Numbered from the stretch's first letter, positions 7,997-17,780 are shown. The stretch: DNA of 64,000 nucleotides from Streptomyces sp. SN-593 (GCF_016756395.1 NZ_AP018365.1:3261001-3325000), one strand, 5' to 3'. Translations and numbers: made by a program. The notes: generated by a model not told the origin, from the letters alone.

Positions 7997-9505
7997 TCAG
8001 TGTGCGACGACCGGGATGGCGATGTCCTCGAGCGACTCGTCGCCGTCGGCGCGGGTGCCCGTGTTCTGGACACCTGCGTTCAGGAAGGTGAACGCGATCA
8101 CGGAGGCCAGCAGCAGGATGCCCATCGCCACGTAGATGGCGACCGAGTAGCCGTGCACCGCGCCTTCGTTGATCAGCAGCGGGTTGGTCCGGTCGGCCGC
8201 GGTGTGCATGTGGCTGGTCGCCCAGGAGGTGGTCGCACTGGCAGCCAGGGTGTTCAGCAGCGCGGTGCCGATGGAGCCGCCCACCTGCTGCGAGGTGTTG
8301 ACCATGGCGGACGCCACACCGGCGTCCTCCGGCCGCACCCCGTAGGTCGCCAGGCTCATGGCCGGCATGAACGCCGTGCCCATGCCCAGGCCCATGAGGA
8401 CCAGACCGGGCAGCAGCACCTCGGCGTAGCTGGAGTCGACCTTGATCTGGGCCAGGATGGCCATGCCGATGGCGGCCACCAGGAAGCCGGGTGCCATCAG
8501 GAGCCGCGGGCGGACCCGCAGCATCAGGCGCGCGCCGATCTGGGTGGAGCCCACGATCATGCCGGCCACCATCGGGAGGAAGGCGAAGCCGGACTTGAGC
8601 GCGGAGTATCCCTGGACCTGCTGGAGGTAGTACGTCAGGAACAGGAACAGGCCGAACATGCCGATCACGGCCAGGCCCAGCGACAGGTAGATGCCGCCGC
8701 GGTTGCGGTCGGTGACGACGCGCAGCGGCAGCAGGGCGGCGCGCACGCGCGACTCGACGAAGGCGAACGCGGCCAGGAGCACCACCGAGGCCACGAACAG
8801 GCCGATCGTCACGCTGGAGGTCCAGCCGTCGGACTCCGCGCGGCTGAAGCCGTAGACGAGGGAGATCAGACCGGCGCTCGCGAGGACCACGCCCGGGATG
8901 TCGAGGCGGTTGCGGTTGCGTCCGGTGGCGGGCTCGTGGATGTACATCACGGCGCCGATGACGGCGACCACCGCGAACGCGATGTTGACGAAGAGCACCC
9001 AGCGCCAGTTCAGGTACTGGGTCAGCACGCCGCCGAGGATGAGGCCGACGGCCGCGCCGGCGCCGGCGATGGCACCGTAGACGCCGAACGCCTTGGCGCG
9101 CTCCTTGGCGTCGGTGAACATCACCGCGAGCAGCGACAGGGCCGCGGGCGCCAGAAGCGCGCCGAAGGCACCCTGCAGCGCGCGGGCACCGTAGAGCATC
9201 GCCGGGTTGACCGCGGCGCCGCCGAGGGCGGAGGCGGCCGCGAAGCCGAGCAGGCCGACGACGAACGCGTTCTTGCGCCCCCACAGGTCGGCGATCCGGC
9301 CGCCGAACAGGAGCAGGCCGCCGAAGGCGAGCGTGTACGCGGTGATGACCCACTGGCGGTCGCCGTTGGAGATGCCGAGCGCCTTCTGGGCGGACGGCAG
9401 GGCGATGTTCACGACGGTCGCGTCGAGCACGACCATCAGCTGGGCGAGGGCGATGAATATGAGCGCTGTCCAGCGCTTCGGATCGGGCTTGAGCTGTTCA
9501 GACAT
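7997..9505 (-). CDS. DHA2-family (EmrB/QacA) MFS multidrug exporter
   Basis: 502-residue, predicted 14-helix proton-coupled drug exporter. The N-terminus has family motif D1 (LMVVLDATVVNIALPSAQ), followed by motif A-like DLWGRKNAFVVG, then the motif C region AIAGAGAAVGLILGGVLT near helix 5. The start MSEQLKPDPK was chosen because it lies just before the first helix; the frame continues about 70 codons upstream without sense. A TetR gene lies 258 bases beyond its start in the same orientation and is a plausible regulator. It is a clear paralogue of the exporter at 12176-13705. Substrate unknown. Confidence 0.87.
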   Translation of the reverse strand: MSEQLKPDPKRWTALIFIALAQLMVVLDATVVNIALPSAQKALGISNGDRQWVITAYTLAFGGLLLFGGRIADLWGRKNAFVVGLLGFAAASALGGAAVNPAMLYGARALQGAFGALLAPAALSLLAVMFTDAKERAKAFGVYGAIAGAGAAVGLILGGVLTQYLNWRWVLFVNIAFAVVAVIGAVMYIHEPATGRNRNRLDIPGVVLASAGLISLVYGFSRAESDGWTSSVTIGLFVASVVLLAAFAFVESRVRAALLPLRVVTDRNRGGIYLSLGLAVIGMFGLFLFLTYYLQQVQGYSALKSGFAFLPMVAGMIVGSTQIGARLMLRVRPRLLMAPGFLVAAIGMAILAQIKVDSSYAEVLLPGLVLMGLGMGTAFMPAMSLATYGVRPEDAGVASAMVNTSQQVGGSIGTALLNTLAASATTSWATSHMHTAADRTNPLLINEGAVHGYSVAIYVAMGILLLASVIAFTFLNAGVQNTGTRADGDESLEDIAIPVVAH

Positions 9506-9763
9506 GAGTGGTCTCACAAAACGAGGTGCGGAGTGACAGGACGTGGGGACGTGTGTCAGCAAGCGGTCCCAGGGGTCGGATCGGCGTCCTCGCCCGGTTC
9601 CGACGTACGAGGTGTTCGGGAGGTCGAGATGTCGAGCGGTCTTCGGTGACGCCCGGTCGGCCGCCGTGCTGGTCGGCCTGTGCATGCGGGTCGCGATCCG
9701 CGGAGTGATCGGCACGCGGCGAAGTCGCCTACGGTAGTACCCGCCAGGGCTACGGGCGAACGG

Positions 9764-10420
9764 TTAATGGCAGCCTTGCAGGTCCTCCAGGGTCGCGGCG
9801 GTGCCCTCGAGCCTCGACCGCGCGGGAGCGCGCAGTCCGTCGAGGAAGAGTTGCAGGTGGCGTCGCACGAAGCGGTCGAAGCCGGCGCAGCCGCTGCCCG
9901 GCAGCGGCCGGGTCAACTGCGTCAGCGCGACCATCAGGTCGCCGACCGCGATGTCGCCGCGCACCTGGCCCGAGCACTGGGCCCGGTCCATGATCGCGGT
10001 GATCGCGCGCTCCATGCGGCGCGCTTCGGGCTCCACCGCGGGATCGCTGCGGTCGAAGGCCGTCGACAGCATCGGGCACAGGGCGCCGATGCGCTCGTCG
10101 GCGGCCTCGAAGGCGAACCGCTGGAGCGCGGAGAAGGCGTCCGGCTCTTCGGCGAGGGCGTCCTCGGCGCTCCGCGCGGTACGGGCCATCACCGACAGGG
10201 CGACCTGGCGGACGAGTTCGGTGCGGTCCGTGAAGTGGCGGTAGAGCGTGGCGTTGCCGACGCCGGCGCGACGCGCCACTTCGTCCAGGGGGACGTCGGG
10301 GCCGAACTCCACGATCGCCTCGCGGGCGGCGTTCACGATCCGCTCGCGGTTGCGGGTGGCGTCCGCACGCAGCCTCGCGGCGCGCGGCCTGGCCGCAGTG
10401 GTGGTGATGTCGAGCGCCAC
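9764..10420 (-). CDS. TetR-family transcriptional repressor
   Basis: 218-residue regulator with an N-terminal TetR DNA-binding domain (NRERIVNAAREAIVEFG then LDEVARRAGVGNATLYRHF) and a divergent ligand-binding C-terminal domain with a WHG/TetR_C-like pattern (ICA-type LCPMLSTAFDRSD). A GTG at 10420 with GGGAG about nine bases upstream gives a natural N-terminus (VALDITTTAARPRAARLRADA); a 31-codon longer frame exists. It is followed in the same direction by the DHA2 exporter, which it probably represses. The inducer is not predictable. Confidence 0.83.
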   Translation of the reverse strand: MALDITTTAARPRAARLRADATRNRERIVNAAREAIVEFGPDVPLDEVARRAGVGNATLYRHFTDRTELVRQVALSVMARTARSAEDALAEEPDAFSALQRFAFEAADERIGALCPMLSTAFDRSDPAVEPEARRMERAITAIMDRAQCSGQVRGDIAVGDLMVALTQLTRPLPGSGCAGFDRFVRRHLQLFLDGLRAPARSRLEGTAATLEDLQGCH

Positions 10421-10587
10421 GGCCAGCTCCCTTCGGTGGTCCTGTCCTGGTGTGCCGGTGGCCCCGAGCGGGGCCGGCGACGAAACGGAGGCTGTCCCCG
10501 TTTGCGTACGCAAGGTTAAACGGGGAGTCGATCCCCGGATATTTCCCGGGCTCAGGTGACGCGCGTCACATTGTCTGGCCGTTTTTA

Positions 10588-10616
10588 TTGAATATTCAAC
10601 GACATTCCCCTACCAT
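10588..10616 (+). promoter_or_regulatory. Autoregulated, probably leaderless marR promoter
   Basis: TTGAATATTCAA (10588-10599) is a perfect palindrome whose left half also reads as a -35 hexamer (TTGAAT). Exactly 17 bases later comes a -10-like TACCAT (10611-10616), only 6 bases before the ATG at 10623. No Shine-Dalgarno lies before that ATG, so the transcript is probably leaderless and the repressor would occlude its own -35 element. Confidence 0.6.
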
Positions 10617-10622
10617 GCGAAC

Positions 10623-11099
10623 ATGGAGTGGCTGACGGAAGACGAGCAGGCGACCTGGCGGGCCTTTCTGCAGGCCACGACCTTGCTGGAGGACCATCTC
10701 GACCGCCAGCTCCAGCGGGACGCCGGCATGCCGCACATGTACTACGCGCTTCTCGCCACTCTCTCCGAGACACCAGAGCGCCGGATGAGGATGACCGAAC
10801 TCGCCCAGCGGACCAAGATCACGCGCTCCCGGCTCTCCCACGCGGTCTCACGCCTCGAGGGCAACGGCTGGCTGCGGCGCGAGAACTGCCCCTCCGACCG
10901 ACGCGGCCAGCTCGCCGTGCTGACCGACGCAGGGTACGACGAGTTGGTGCGCACCGCGCCCGGACACGTCACGGCGGTCCGCGCGGCGATCTTCGACCGG
11001 CTGAGCCCGGAGCAGGCGGAGCAGCTCGGCGAGATCTCCCGGATCATCGCGGACGGCCTGAACCACCCGCAGGGAACCGACCTGCCCTGGCTTCGCTGA
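10623..11099 (+). CDS. MarR-family transcriptional regulator
   Basis: 158-residue winged-helix regulator. It shows the MarR core: an N-terminal dimerisation helix (LLEDHLDRQLQRDAG), the helix-turn-helix (MRMTELAQRTKITRSRLSHAVSRLEG), the wing (GWLRRENCPSDRRGQLAVLTDAG) and a C-terminal helix pair. One cysteine lies in the wing (ENCPSD), but no N-terminal redox cysteine typical of OhrR is present. It is probably leaderless and autoregulated through the palindrome at 10588. Because the same palindrome type precedes the dioxygenase at 7047 and the LLM oxidoreductase (start 17759), this protein is the best local candidate for their regulator. Confidence 0.85.
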   Translation: MEWLTEDEQATWRAFLQATTLLEDHLDRQLQRDAGMPHMYYALLATLSETPERRMRMTELAQRTKITRSRLSHAVSRLEGNGWLRRENCPSDRRGQLAVLTDAGYDELVRTAPGHVTAVRAAIFDRLSPEQAEQLGEISRIIADGLNHPQGTDLPWLR

Positions 11100-11186
11100 A
11101 AGGCCGTCAGGATCGGCTGAGCGGGCGCCTGCGGGCCTTTCGTACCGGAATCGACCAGGAAGATAGGCGTGAGGCCGCCGCGGCCG

Positions 11187-12011
11187 TCAGCGGCGGCCTG
11201 AGCGGGCCAGCCACCGGCCCTCGTGGCGGCTGACCTCGATCGGCCGGCCGAAGCACTCGGTCATCCGCTCCGCGGTGAGGACGTCCTCGGCGCCGCCGGA
11301 GGTGAGCACGCGGCCCTCCTTGAGCAGCAGCACGTGGCCGATCGCGGGCGAGAGCTCCTCAAGGTGGTGGGTGACGGTGATCGTGGCGAGTGAGCTGCGC
11401 GTGGTCGCGAGGCGGTGCATGGCGTCGATGAGGTCCTCGCGGGAGGGCAGGTCGAGCGCGTTGAACGGCTCGTCCAGCAACAGCAGCGACGGATCTGCCA
11501 TCAGCGCCCGGGCGACCAGGATGCGCGCCCGCTGACCGCCCGAGCACACGCCGAAGGCGCGGTCGGCGAGTTCCTTGATCTCCAACTCCGCGAGGAGGGC
11601 GTGCGCGCGCTCCCGCACCTCGTCGTCGTACTTGCGCCACAGCGGCTGCACGGTTCCGGTGTGGCCGGTCAGCACGACGGTGTGTCCGGTGGCGTCCTGC
11701 GGGATCTTCTGCGCGGAGGACACCAGGCCGATGTGGGCGCGCAGCTCGCGTACGTCGACCCGGCCCAGGCGATGGCCGAGCACCTCGACCGATCCGGTCG
11801 TCGGATGCATGAGGGCGCCGATCAGGCGGAGCATGGTCGTCTTGCCGGCGCCGTTGGCGCCCAGGAGCGCCCAGTGCTCGCCGGAGCGCACGGTCCAGTC
11901 GATGTCGTCGAGGATCACCTGGCCGGTGGTGTAGCGGCGGACGCTGACCGCGTCGAGAGCCGCGACCACCGGTGCCGCGGAGCCGGTCGTGTCCTTGCCG
12001 TTCGCTGCCAT
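11187..12011 (-). CDS. Stand-alone ABC transporter ATP-binding protein
   Basis: 274-residue ABC ATPase with Walker A GANGAGKT (about residue 53), Q-loop region IGLVSSAQKIP, signature CSGGQRARILVARAL, Walker B LLLLDEP and switch His in TVTHHLEEL. No permease gene adjoins it. Its organisation (one ATPase domain with the GHTGTVQPLWRKYDDEV insertion) resembles the ModF/YlmA-type ATPases, whose role is poorly defined. It faces the MarR gene convergently, with a long-looped GAAAGGCC/GGCCTTTC hairpin between (11098-11141). Function as transporter motor or translation/regulatory ABC-F-like factor cannot be told apart here; a single domain argues against ABC-F. Confidence 0.8.
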   Translation of the reverse strand: MAANGKDTTGSAAPVVAALDAVSVRRYTTGQVILDDIDWTVRSGEHWALLGANGAGKTTMLRLIGALMHPTTGSVEVLGHRLGRVDVRELRAHIGLVSSAQKIPQDATGHTVVLTGHTGTVQPLWRKYDDEVRERAHALLAELEIKELADRAFGVCSGGQRARILVARALMADPSLLLLDEPFNALDLPSREDLIDAMHRLATTRSSLATITVTHHLEELSPAIGHVLLLKEGRVLTSGGAEDVLTAERMTECFGRPIEVSRHEGRWLARSGRR

Positions 12012-12175
12012 GCCGAAACGGTAGCTGTAGGTACCAACGGCCCGCAGGGGCGTTCCGCGATGTGGATACGGTCGCGGGACCCGCGCCCCGGGCCGGGATC
12101 CGGTGGCCCCCGGGGCCGCACGGAGTCCGCCTCCCCGGTGGCGTCACCTCAGGACCGCGTCATGTCGAGGCCGCG

Positions 12176-13705
12176 TCACATAGGGGCCGCGCCCTGGGCG
12201 GTCGGGTCCGACAGGCTCGCCGGTACGCCGCGCCGGTACAGCAGCAGGGTGGCCACGAAGCCCACCGCGAAGAAGCCAGCGGACCACCAGTACGCCACCG
12301 AGTAGCTGTGCAGTTGCGCCTGGGCGGCGACCGCGGCCGAGGGACGCCGTGCCGACGCGTAGCTGGTCGCGGCACTGGTGGCCAGGGTGTTGAGCAGTGA
12401 GGTGCCGATGGAGCCGCCGACCTGCTGCGAGGTGTTCACCATCGCCGAGGCCACGCCCGCGTCACGGGGTTTCACACCCGCGGTGGCGAGGTTCATGCCG
12501 GTGGCGAAGATCATGCCCAGGCCGGCGCCCAGCAGGAGCAGCGGGGGCAGGACGTGCGCGGCATAGGTGCTGTGGGCGTCGAGCGCCGTCATCCAGGCCA
12601 TCGAACCGCCGGCGAGCGCCATACCGGTCGGGACGATCGGCTTCGCGCCGTAGCGCGGCACGAGGGCGTTCGTCGTGGCGACGGACACGACCATGATGAC
12701 GGCGACCATCGGCAGGAACGCCAGGCCGGTCTTCACCGGCGAGTACAGCAGCGTGCGCTGAAGGTAGTAGGTCAGGAACAGGAACACGCCGAACATGCCG
12801 GCGCCCGAGATGAACATCGCGAGGAAGGACGCGCCGCGGTCGCGGTCGCCCACCACGTGCAGCGGCAGCAGGGGCTGGCGGGCGCGGTTCTGCCACCAGA
12901 CGAAGGCGACCAGGAGCACGACGCCGACGAGCAGGAACCCCCAGGTGCTGGTGGCGCTCCACTGGTGGCGCTCGGCGTTGGAGAAGCCGTAGACGATGCA
13001 GAACAGGCCGCCGGAGACCAGGACGGTGCCGGGCAGGTCCAGGGTGGGGCGGTCGGGCGGCGCGCCGGGGTGCAGCAGGCGCGAACCGCCGATGAAGGCG
13101 ATCGCGGCGAAGATCAGGTTGACGTACAGGCACCAGCGCCAGTCCAGGTACTCGGTGAGCAGACCGCCCAGCAGCAGTCCGACGGCGCCGCCCGCACCCG
13201 CGATGGCGCCGTAGATCCCGAACGCCCTCGCGCGTTCCCTGGGGTCGGTGAACGTCGTCGTCAGCAGGGAGAGGGCGGCGGGCGCCAGCATGGCGCCGAA
13301 CACGCCCTGCAGGGCGCGGGCCGCGACCAGCACCTCGAAGCTCGGGGCGGCGCCGCCGACGGCGGACGCGACCGCGAAACCGACCAGGCCGATGAGGAAC
13401 ATCCTCTTGCGCCCGATGAGGTCGGAGAACCTGCCGCCCAGCAGCAGCAGGGAGCCGAACGCGAGCGCGTAGGCGGTGACGATCCACTGCCGGTTGCCGT
13501 TGCTGAAGCCCAGTGCGGTCTGGGCCGAGGGCAGCGCGATGTTCACGATGGTCGCGTCCAGAACGACCATCAGCTGCGCGAGCGCGATGACGCTCAGCAC
13601 CCACCAGCGGTGGTTCGGAGCATCGGCCTTGCTCGGACGCCGGGGCCGCTTCGTGCTGCCTCCCACGTCCGAGGCCGCAGAGGTGTCCTGTGTGCCACGG
13701 GCCAT
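12176..13705 (-). CDS. Second DHA2-family MFS multidrug exporter
   Basis: 509-residue, 14-helix drug/proton antiporter with motif D1 (LMVVLDATIVNIALPSAQ), motif A-like DLIGRKRMFLIG and motif C-like AIAGAGGAVGLLLGG. It is a close paralogue of the exporter at 7997-9505: the first 180 residues align almost without gaps, including SNGNRQWIVTAYALAFGSLLLLGG. It has a longer charged N-terminus (MARGTQDTSAASDVGG). Its ATG is preceded by AAGGAGACC. No dedicated regulator adjoins it; the ABC ATPase gene lies just downstream (165-base gap) in the same direction. Confidence 0.86.
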   Translation of the reverse strand: MARGTQDTSAASDVGGSTKRPRRPSKADAPNHRWWVLSVIALAQLMVVLDATIVNIALPSAQTALGFSNGNRQWIVTAYALAFGSLLLLGGRFSDLIGRKRMFLIGLVGFAVASAVGGAAPSFEVLVAARALQGVFGAMLAPAALSLLTTTFTDPRERARAFGIYGAIAGAGGAVGLLLGGLLTEYLDWRWCLYVNLIFAAIAFIGGSRLLHPGAPPDRPTLDLPGTVLVSGGLFCIVYGFSNAERHQWSATSTWGFLLVGVVLLVAFVWWQNRARQPLLPLHVVGDRDRGASFLAMFISGAGMFGVFLFLTYYLQRTLLYSPVKTGLAFLPMVAVIMVVSVATTNALVPRYGAKPIVPTGMALAGGSMAWMTALDAHSTYAAHVLPPLLLLGAGLGMIFATGMNLATAGVKPRDAGVASAMVNTSQQVGGSIGTSLLNTLATSAATSYASARRPSAAVAAQAQLHSYSVAYWWSAGFFAVGFVATLLLYRRGVPASLSDPTAQGAAPM

Positions 13706-14602
13706 GAGGTGGTCTCCTTAGCGCGAACGCGCACCCCCCGGGGTTGCTTCCACGCTAGGCGCAGGTGTGGAGGGCTGCCACGCGGGAGCGTTACGGCGCC
13801 CGCCGGGCACGTGGGGCGGCGCCCGGCCCGGGCACCGGCGGCCGGCTCCGCGTGCGGTGGGCGCGGCGGTCGTCAGGAGGTCGGCGACAAGGGCGCGCGG
13901 CGGTGCAGGGCGGCCTGCGTCACGGCGGGTTCGGGGAGCCGCCCGCGCCCGGGCCCCGTCCCGGGCGCGGCGGCAGATCCTGCCTCCCCGGTACCGCTCC
14001 CCCGGCCCGTCACGGGCTCGGGGATGCGGAGATCACCCGCGACCGCCATCGGGTGACCGTCCCGGGTGGCGATGACGGTCACGGAGCGGGCGGCCGCGCG
14101 ACGGTCGGCAGGTCGCGCGAGCGGGCCGGGGGCCGGTGGTACGGCAGGCCCGCGGCGTGCGGCACGGGAGTACGGGGCGGTCCCGCCACCGACCCGCGCG
14201 TGCCGAGCAGCGGACGACCCTCCACCGGCGTGCCCTCCGTGTGACCGACTGCCGCGCGCCCGGGCCTCACCGGACGAGCGGCACCGACGAAACGATCTTT
14301 AACCGTCGGGTCCGCCCGGCTAACCCGGCATCACCCGGATGGCGTGACTCGGCGGGCGCAAGGGCGGGTGGCGGGGTAGCGCGCGGCGCGGCCGCGTGCG
14401 GGCCGGGAGGCGCGGGTGAGCGACGCGCGTGTCACCCGTACGAAGACGACGGACGGGCGGCCGCCCAAAGCGCGTGCTGTGCACGTACGCACTAACACCG
14501 CGCGCGCTGCACGTACCGAGACCGTTTTCTGAAAGTCGGCAGGACGCGGTGAAGGGGGGCGGTGAAGGGGGGTGGTCCGGCGAGTGGTGAAGGAGCGTGC
14601 GG
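13706..14602. other. Gene-free G/C-rich region
   Basis: About 900 bases between two divergent genes. Short open frames on both strands are low-complexity Arg/Pro/Gly translations with no domain or good ribosome binding site. It presumably holds the promoters of the exporter (left) and membrane-protein gene (right); no clear operator stands out. Confidence 0.5.
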
Positions 14603-15901
14603 ATGGCCGGCGACGCGGAGGGCGCGCGCTCCGGCGGCGCGAGCCGGGTGCCCCTGGATGCGGAGGAACGGGCGGAGCTCGACGCCCTGCGGGCCCGCCT
14701 CCCCGAGCGCCACCGGTTGCGGTCGGCGCTCGCCTCCCTGCTGATCATCCTCGCGGCGCTGCTCGCGCCGCTGAGCGTGGTCGCCGTGTGGGTGGCCGAC
14801 GACGTCGCGGACACCGACCGCTACGTCCGTACCGTCGAGCCGCTGGCGTCCAAGCCCGATGTCCAGGCGGCGGTGACCGCCAACGTCACCACGGCGATCA
14901 TGCGCCGGATCGACATCGACACCCTGCTGTCGCAGGTGGCTCCGGACAAGCGGCCCGGCGTCAAGGAGGCGCTGGGTGCGCTGAACGCCCCGATCACCGA
15001 GGGCGTCAGGAACCTCGTGCGCCAGACGGTCGCGACCTTCGTGGCGAGCGACGCCTTCAGGACCTTGTGGGCGCAGCTCAACCGCCGGGCGCACGCCGCT
15101 TTCGTCGGTGCGCTCACCGGGGACAGCGGCACCGCGGTGCGGGTGGAGGGGGACACAGTGACGCTGGATCTGGCGCCGGTCGTAGAGCAGGTCAAGCAGC
15201 GGCTCGTGGACAGCGGCCTGACGGTGGCGTCGAACATCCCGCCGGTGCAGGCGCAGTACACGCTGATCGAGTCGGAGAACGTCAAGCGCGCGCAGACCGG
15301 GTTCCGGGTGCTGCAACTGGCGGGGAACTGGCTGCCCGTGGTCACCGTGCTGCTGGCCGCAGGCGGGGTGTTGCTGGCGGCACGCAGGAGGCGGGCCCTG
15401 GCCACCGTCGCGCTGGCGGTCGCGGCGACGGTCGCCGGGCTGGGGATCGGCCTGTCCGTCTTCCGGATCGTCTACCTGGATCGCCTTCCGGCGAAGATCG
15501 ACGAGCGGGCGGCGGGGACGGTCTACGACCAGATGGTGCACTTCCTGCGCGAGTCAGTGCTCATGGTGATCGTGCTGGGTGTGGTCGTCGCCCTGAGTGC
15601 CTGGCTGAGCGGCGCGGGGCGCTGGGCGGTACGGGTCAGGGCGGCATGGGTGTCGGCCATCGCGGCGGTCAGGCAGGCGGTGGGGGTGTCCACCGGGCCG
15701 GTGGGTTCCTGGGTGCACCGCTACCGGCACCTGCTGCACTGGCTGGTGGTGCTGGTGGCGGCCGTGGTCCTGGTGCTGTGGTCGTACCCGACCGGCATGG
15801 TCGTCTTCTGGATCGCTCTGGCGGCGCTCGGGGCCCTGGCGGCTGTCGAGTTCCTGGACGACCGCCGCCGGCCCGGCGGGCGGACGGGCAGCGCAGCCTA
15901 G
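14603..15901 (+). CDS. Conserved integral membrane protein
   Basis: 432-residue membrane protein of unknown function, common in streptomycetes. One hydrophobic helix lies near residues 40-62, followed by an extracytoplasmic domain of about 170 residues (DDVADTDRYVRTVEPLASKPDVQAA ... in part), then two helices around 235-285, another around 320, and two near the C-terminus (WLVVLVAAVVLVLW and VVFWIALAALGAL). No catalytic motif is seen. ATG 14603 is preceded by AGGAG at seven bases; a GTG two codons earlier is possible but too close to the ribosome site. The gene stands alone. Confidence 0.7.
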   Translation: MAGDAEGARSGGASRVPLDAEERAELDALRARLPERHRLRSALASLLIILAALLAPLSVVAVWVADDVADTDRYVRTVEPLASKPDVQAAVTANVTTAIMRRIDIDTLLSQVAPDKRPGVKEALGALNAPITEGVRNLVRQTVATFVASDAFRTLWAQLNRRAHAAFVGALTGDSGTAVRVEGDTVTLDLAPVVEQVKQRLVDSGLTVASNIPPVQAQYTLIESENVKRAQTGFRVLQLAGNWLPVVTVLLAAGGVLLAARRRRALATVALAVAATVAGLGIGLSVFRIVYLDRLPAKIDERAAGTVYDQMVHFLRESVLMVIVLGVVVALSAWLSGAGRWAVRVRAAWVSAIAAVRQAVGVSTGPVGSWVHRYRHLLHWLVVLVAAVVLVLWSYPTGMVVFWIALAALGALAAVEFLDDRRRPGGRTGSAA

Positions 15902-15993
15902 GGTCCCGGGCGCGGGCTCCGTCAACGGGGCGCCCGGCAGGCCACTCCTTCGAAGACGCAGGTGACCTGCCTACGGGTGCGTCACCGGAGGGT

Positions 15994-16635
15994 TCACCGC
16001 TCCACGGCGAGCGCCGCCAGTTGCTGTGCGAACGGCACCACTTCCGTGGCGTCCTCCGCGGCCCGCTCCCCCGGGAACACCGGGTCTGCCGTGGACGCCG
16101 GCCGGCCCGGCCGCGTGCCCAGGAGAGCGGCCAGTTCGGCCGCGGCGCGGTCGACACGGGACGCCAGCGCCCCCTCGCCGCCCGACGCCCAGTCCTCGGA
16201 GGCCGCGTACACCGCGGTGGGGACGACCACTGCGCGCAGGTACGCGAACAGCGGTCGCATCGCGTGCTCCAGCACGAGGGAGTGCCGGGCGGTTCCACCG
16301 GTCGCCGCGACCAGCACGGGCAGGCCGGTGAGGGCGTCCTTGTCGATGACATCGAAGAAGGACTTGAACAGGCCGCTGTAGGAGCCGGTGAACACCGGCG
16401 TCACGGCGATCAGGCCGTCGGCGGACGTGACGGCCTCGACGGCGTCGCCCAGGCGGGGCGACGGAAAGCCGGTGACCATGTTCTGCGCGATGTCGTTGGC
16501 GAGCTCGCGCAGCTCGATCACCTGGACGTCGACGCCCGCGTGCCGCGCGGTGGCGGCCGCGAGGCGGTCGGCGAGCAGCCGGGTCGACGACGGCTTGCCG
16601 AGCCCCGCGGTGACCACGACCAGTCGCTTCGTCAT
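15994..16635 (-). CDS. NADPH-dependent FMN reductase (CE1759-type)
   Basis: 213-residue flavodoxin-fold reductase supplying reduced FMN. It opens VVVTAGLGKPSSTRLLADRL, the phosphate-binding loop of NAD(P)H:FMN reductases, and has the flavin contact segment TPVFTGSYSGLFKSFFDVI around residue 80. It overlaps the upstream LLM oxidoreductase by 4 bases (ATGA), so the two are translationally coupled. The pair corresponds to the CE1758/CE1759 type found in actinomycetes: a flavin-dependent monooxygenase and its flavin reductase. Substrate unknown. Confidence 0.85.
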   Translation of the reverse strand: MTKRLVVVTAGLGKPSSTRLLADRLAAATARHAGVDVQVIELRELANDIAQNMVTGFPSPRLGDAVEAVTSADGLIAVTPVFTGSYSGLFKSFFDVIDKDALTGLPVLVAATGGTARHSLVLEHAMRPLFAYLRAVVVPTAVYAASEDWASGGEGALASRVDRAAAELAALLGTRPGRPASTADPVFPGERAAEDATEVVPFAQQLAALAVER

Positions 16636-17759
16636 GCCCTCGCCTCCTGGGTGCCGACCGGGGTGCCGGCCTCGTCCTGGTCGCCCTGGTCGCGGCGTGC
16701 GACCAGCGCCTCGTGGGTGGGCCCGTCCGGCACCTGCGCCGGGCGCCCCTTGGCGAACTCCTCGCGCAGGACGGGGACGACCTCCTCGCCGAGGATGTCG
16801 AGCTGTTCGAGCACGGTCTTCAGCGGCAGGCCCGCGTGGTCCATGAGGAACAGCTGCCGCTGGTAGTCGCCGAAGGACTCGCGGAAGGTCAGCGTCTTGT
16901 CGATGACCTCCTGCGGCGAACCGACGGTCAGCGGGGTCTGCTCGGTGAAGTCCTCCAGCGAGGGCCCGTGGCCGTAGACGGGCGCGTTGTCGAAGTACGG
17001 GCGGAACTCGCGCACCGCGTCCTGCGAGTTCCTGCGCATGAACACCTGGCCGCCCAGCCCGACGACCGCCTGCTCGGGCGTCCCGTGGCCGTAGTGGGCG
17101 AAGCGGTCGCGGTACAGGCCGATCAGCCGCTTGAAGTGGTCCTTGGGCCAGAAGATGTTGTTCGCGAAGAAGCCGTCGCCGTAGTACGCGGCCTGCTCGG
17201 CGATCTCCGGGCTTCGGATGGAGCCGTGCCACACGAACGGGGGCACGCCGTCCAGCGGCCGGGGCGTGGAGGTGAAGGACTGCAGCGGGGTGCGGAAGCG
17301 GCCCGCCCAGTCCACGGACTCCTCGCGCCACAGCTTGTGCAGCAGCGCGTAGTTCTCGACGGCGAGCGGGATGCCCTCGCGGATGTCCTTGCCGAACCAC
17401 GGGTAGACCGGGCCGGTGTTGCCCCGCCCCATCATCACGTCGACGCGGCCGCCGGCGAGGTGCTGGAGCATCGCGAAGTCCTCGGCGATCTTCACCGGGT
17501 CGTTGGTGGTGATGAGGGTGGTGGACGTGGACAGGATCAGGCGCTCGGTCCGCGCGGCGACGTAACCGAGCATGGTGGTCGGCGACGACGGCACGAAGGG
17601 CGGGTTGTGGTGCTCGCCGGTCGCGAAGACGTCGAGCCCGACCTCCTCGGCCTTCAGCGCGATCGCGACCATCGCCTTGATCCGGTCGTGCTCGCTCGGC
17701 GTGCGACCCGTCGTCGGGTCGGTCGTGACGTCGCCGACCGTGAAGATTCCGAACTGCAT
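16632..17759 (-). CDS. LLM-class flavin-dependent oxidoreductase (CE1758-type)
   Basis: 375-residue bacterial-luciferase-like monooxygenase that uses reduced FMN from its partner. Features include the beta-1 strand [12 protein letters not shown], the [19 protein letters not shown] strand, [19 protein letters not shown] and the C-terminal [20 protein letters not shown]. The start MQFGIF is the usual first strand of the TIM barrel, so the upstream extension to 18017 is rejected. It is the first gene of a two-gene unit with the FMN reductase and is divergent from the paa operon. A perfect palindrome GGTTGATTGTTCAACC lies 22 bases upstream of the start, suggesting MarR-type repression. Confidence 0.86.
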   Translation of the reverse strand: MQFGIFTVGDVTTDPTTGRTPSEHDRIKAMVAIALKAEEVGLDVFATGEHHNPPFVPSSPTTMLGYVAARTERLILSTSTTLITTNDPVKIAEDFAMLQHLAGGRVDVMMGRGNTGPVYPWFGKDIREGIPLAVENYALLHKLWREESVDWAGRFRTPLQSFTSTPRPLDGVPPFVWHGSIRSPEIAEQAAYYGDGFFANNIFWPKDHFKRLIGLYRDRFAHYGHGTPEQAVVGLGGQVFMRRNSQDAVREFRPYFDNAPVYGHGPSLEDFTEQTPLTVGSPQEVIDKTLTFRESFGDYQRQLFLMDHAGLPLKTVLEQLDILGEEVVPVLREEFAKGRPAQVPDGPTHEALVARRDQGDQDEAGTPVGTQEARA

Positions 17760-17780
17760 CGCTCTCCCACCGCCCCATCT

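Noticed and set aside
7598..9649. 683-codon plus-strand frame
   Set aside because: Antisense to the first MFS exporter; Gln/His/Gly-rich.
13873..14082. 69-residue minus frame starting MTVIATRDGHPM
   Set aside because: The opening looks protein-like, but the rest is low-complexity and there is no ribosome site or known relative.
14572..16866. 764-codon plus-strand frame
   Set aside because: Shifted frame over the membrane-protein gene and antisense over the flavin genes; no coherent domain.
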